Of a stretch of DNA of 19,743 bases, positions 19,360-19,743 are shown one piece after another. Within the stretch, counting starts at the first letter, position 1. Each line of letters begins with the position of its first letter. The notes beneath the pieces were generated by a model. The model worked only from the letters and a program-made list of their open reading frames with translations, was not told the DNA's origin and did not search any database. The position numbers and the translations under genes were made by a program. The stretch comes from an uncultured Christensenellaceae bacterium (GTDB lineage: Bacteria > Bacillota > Clostridia > Christensenellales > Borkfalkiaceae): assembly GCA_910588645.1 (NCBI GenBank), contig CAJUOY010000022.1, forward strand, positions 1 to 19,743, read 5' to 3'.

Positions 19360-19397
19360 AAACGGCGGTAAAACACCGCCGTTTTTGACATTTTTTT
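19360..19397 (+). terminator. Intrinsic terminator of the cluster
   Basis: AAACGGCGGT (19360-19369), loop AAAAC and ACCGCCGTTT (19375-19384) make a 10-bp GC-rich stem. It is followed by T residues at 19382-19386 and a second run of seven T at 19391-19397. It starts 8 bases after rplQ and is the clearest terminator in the window. Confidence 0.9.
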
Positions 19398-19417
19398 ACT
19401 ACCGGTAAGAGTATAAT
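19385..19417 (+). promoter_or_regulatory. Possible promoter of the small membrane protein gene
   Basis: A perfect TATAAT lies at 19412-19417, 19 bases before the ATG. A perfect TTGACA at 19385-19390 lies within the terminator's U-tract, but the spacer is 21 bases, longer than the favoured 16-18. No better -35 fits. Transcription may be weak or need an activator. Confidence 0.35.
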
Positions 19418-19435
19418 GATATACGGGAGATTTTT

Positions 19436-19684
19436 ATGGAAGAATTGTTAAAGGAAGTGGATTCGCTTCCGCTTATTATAAAAGTTATACTTTGCTTGCC
19501 TTGCATTGAAATTTTTTACGGAATTTGCAGGATAGTAAAGGGGATAGTTAAAAAAGATGCATTATGGCTGTTATTGGCAATACTTACGGTATTCCCGGGA
19601 GTTATATTTATGTGGTTGATAGATCTTATTTGGGTGTTGACCAAGGGGCACGCCATACTGCTGGGTAACGAGATGTTCTCCTGA
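19436..19684 (+). CDS. Small membrane protein of unknown function
   Basis: An 82-residue protein I do not recognise with confidence. An acidic N terminus of about 10 residues is followed by a hydrophobic segment at roughly 11-32 (PLIIKVILCLPCIEIFYGI core). A basic linker IVKGIVKKD is next, then a longer hydrophobic stretch at roughly 43-70 with FPGVIFMWLIDLIWVL, and a short polar end. Two membrane helices with the linker in the cytoplasm is likely. The second half loosely recalls the YqaE/Pmp3 family, but the match is not good enough to name it. GGGAG precedes the ATG by 6 bases. Confidence 0.7.
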   Translation: MEELLKEVDSLPLIIKVILCLPCIEIFYGICRIVKGIVKKDALWLLLAILTVFPGVIFMWLIDLIWVLTKGHAILLGNEMFS

Positions 19685-19699
19685 ATTTGAATAACACAC

Positions 19700-19711
19700 A
19701 TTTTCGAAAAT
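19700..19711. repeat. 12-base palindrome before the last promoter
   Basis: ATTTTCGAAAAT is perfectly palindromic and ends three bases before the -35 box at 19715. That is a common place for a regulator, but an AT-rich palindrome of this size can also arise by chance. Confidence 0.3.
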
Positions 19712-19714
19712 TTA

Positions 19715-19742
19715 TTGACATCTATAATTATTGTGGTATAAT
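19715..19742 (+). promoter_or_regulatory. Strong promoter at the window end
   Basis: A perfect TTGACA (19715-19720) and a perfect TATAAT (19737-19742) are separated by 16 bases, with TGG before the -10 (extended form). It must drive a gene beyond the right edge, which cannot be seen. Confidence 0.75.
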
Positions 19743-19743
19743 A

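Noticed and set aside
1..19743. CRISPR arrays, tRNA or rRNA genes, insertion sequences or prophage genes
   Set aside because: No repeat-spacer pattern, cloverleaf, transposase or integrase was seen; the window is conserved housekeeping sequence with short flanks.

Overview
The window holds the S10-spc-alpha ribosomal protein supercluster of a low-to-mid G+C Firmicute, most likely a gut-type member of the Clostridia. The evidence is the gene order (S10 through L17, with adk, map, a KOW-protein gene and infA between secY and rpmJ), near-consensus sigma-A promoters, strong GGAGG ribosome binding sites, and zinc-ribbon (C+) forms of S14, S4, L36 and adenylate kinase. rpsD lies inside the alpha operon, unlike in Bacillus subtilis. 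The standard code fits: TAA and TGA both act as stops. The genus cannot be named from the sequence alone.

Left flank (1-2806): one gene on the minus strand encodes an EF-G-like translational GTPase with an altered G3 motif and a degenerate G4 motif. It has its own promoter and an intrinsic terminator. To its left is a possible short leftward transcript (promoter 151-179, terminator 87-118). Between this gene and rpsJ is a 659-base AT-rich divergent intergenic region. It contains two inverted repeats, a run of A-tracts in helical phase (bent DNA) and a consensus promoter for the main cluster.

Main cluster (2807-19386, all plus strand): a leader of about 230 nt, with a three-way junction and a terminator-like hairpin, precedes rpsJ. 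Then follow rplC, rplD, rplW, rplB, rpsS, rplV, rpsC, rplP, rpmC, rpsQ, rplN, rplX, rplE, rpsN (zinc type), rpsH, rplF, rplR, rpsE, rpmD, rplO, secY, adk, map, a KOW-domain gene, infA and rpmJ. After a 367-base gap with its own extended -10 promoter and a folded leader come rpsM, rpsK, rpsD, rpoA and rplQ, closed by a strong intrinsic terminator. The genes make ribosomal proteins of both subunits, the protein-export channel, an adenylate-balancing enzyme, the N-terminal methionine peptidase, initiation factor 1 and the RNA polymerase alpha subunit. Thirteen junctions fuse the upstream stop codon to the next Shine-Dalgarno sequence (TAAGGAG), which suggests translational coupling. GC-rich hairpins without U-tracts sit in nearly every gap that is not tightly packed.

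Right flank (19387-19743): a small two-helix membrane protein of unknown function, then a strong promoter for a gene beyond the window.

No unfamiliar multi-gene system is visible. The parts most worth a second look are the RNA leaders and intergenic structures, the bent promoter DNA, the EF-G paralog with its substituted G motifs, and small departures in L17, L24, L36 and adenylate kinase. All RNA folds were found by eye, not by energy calculation.
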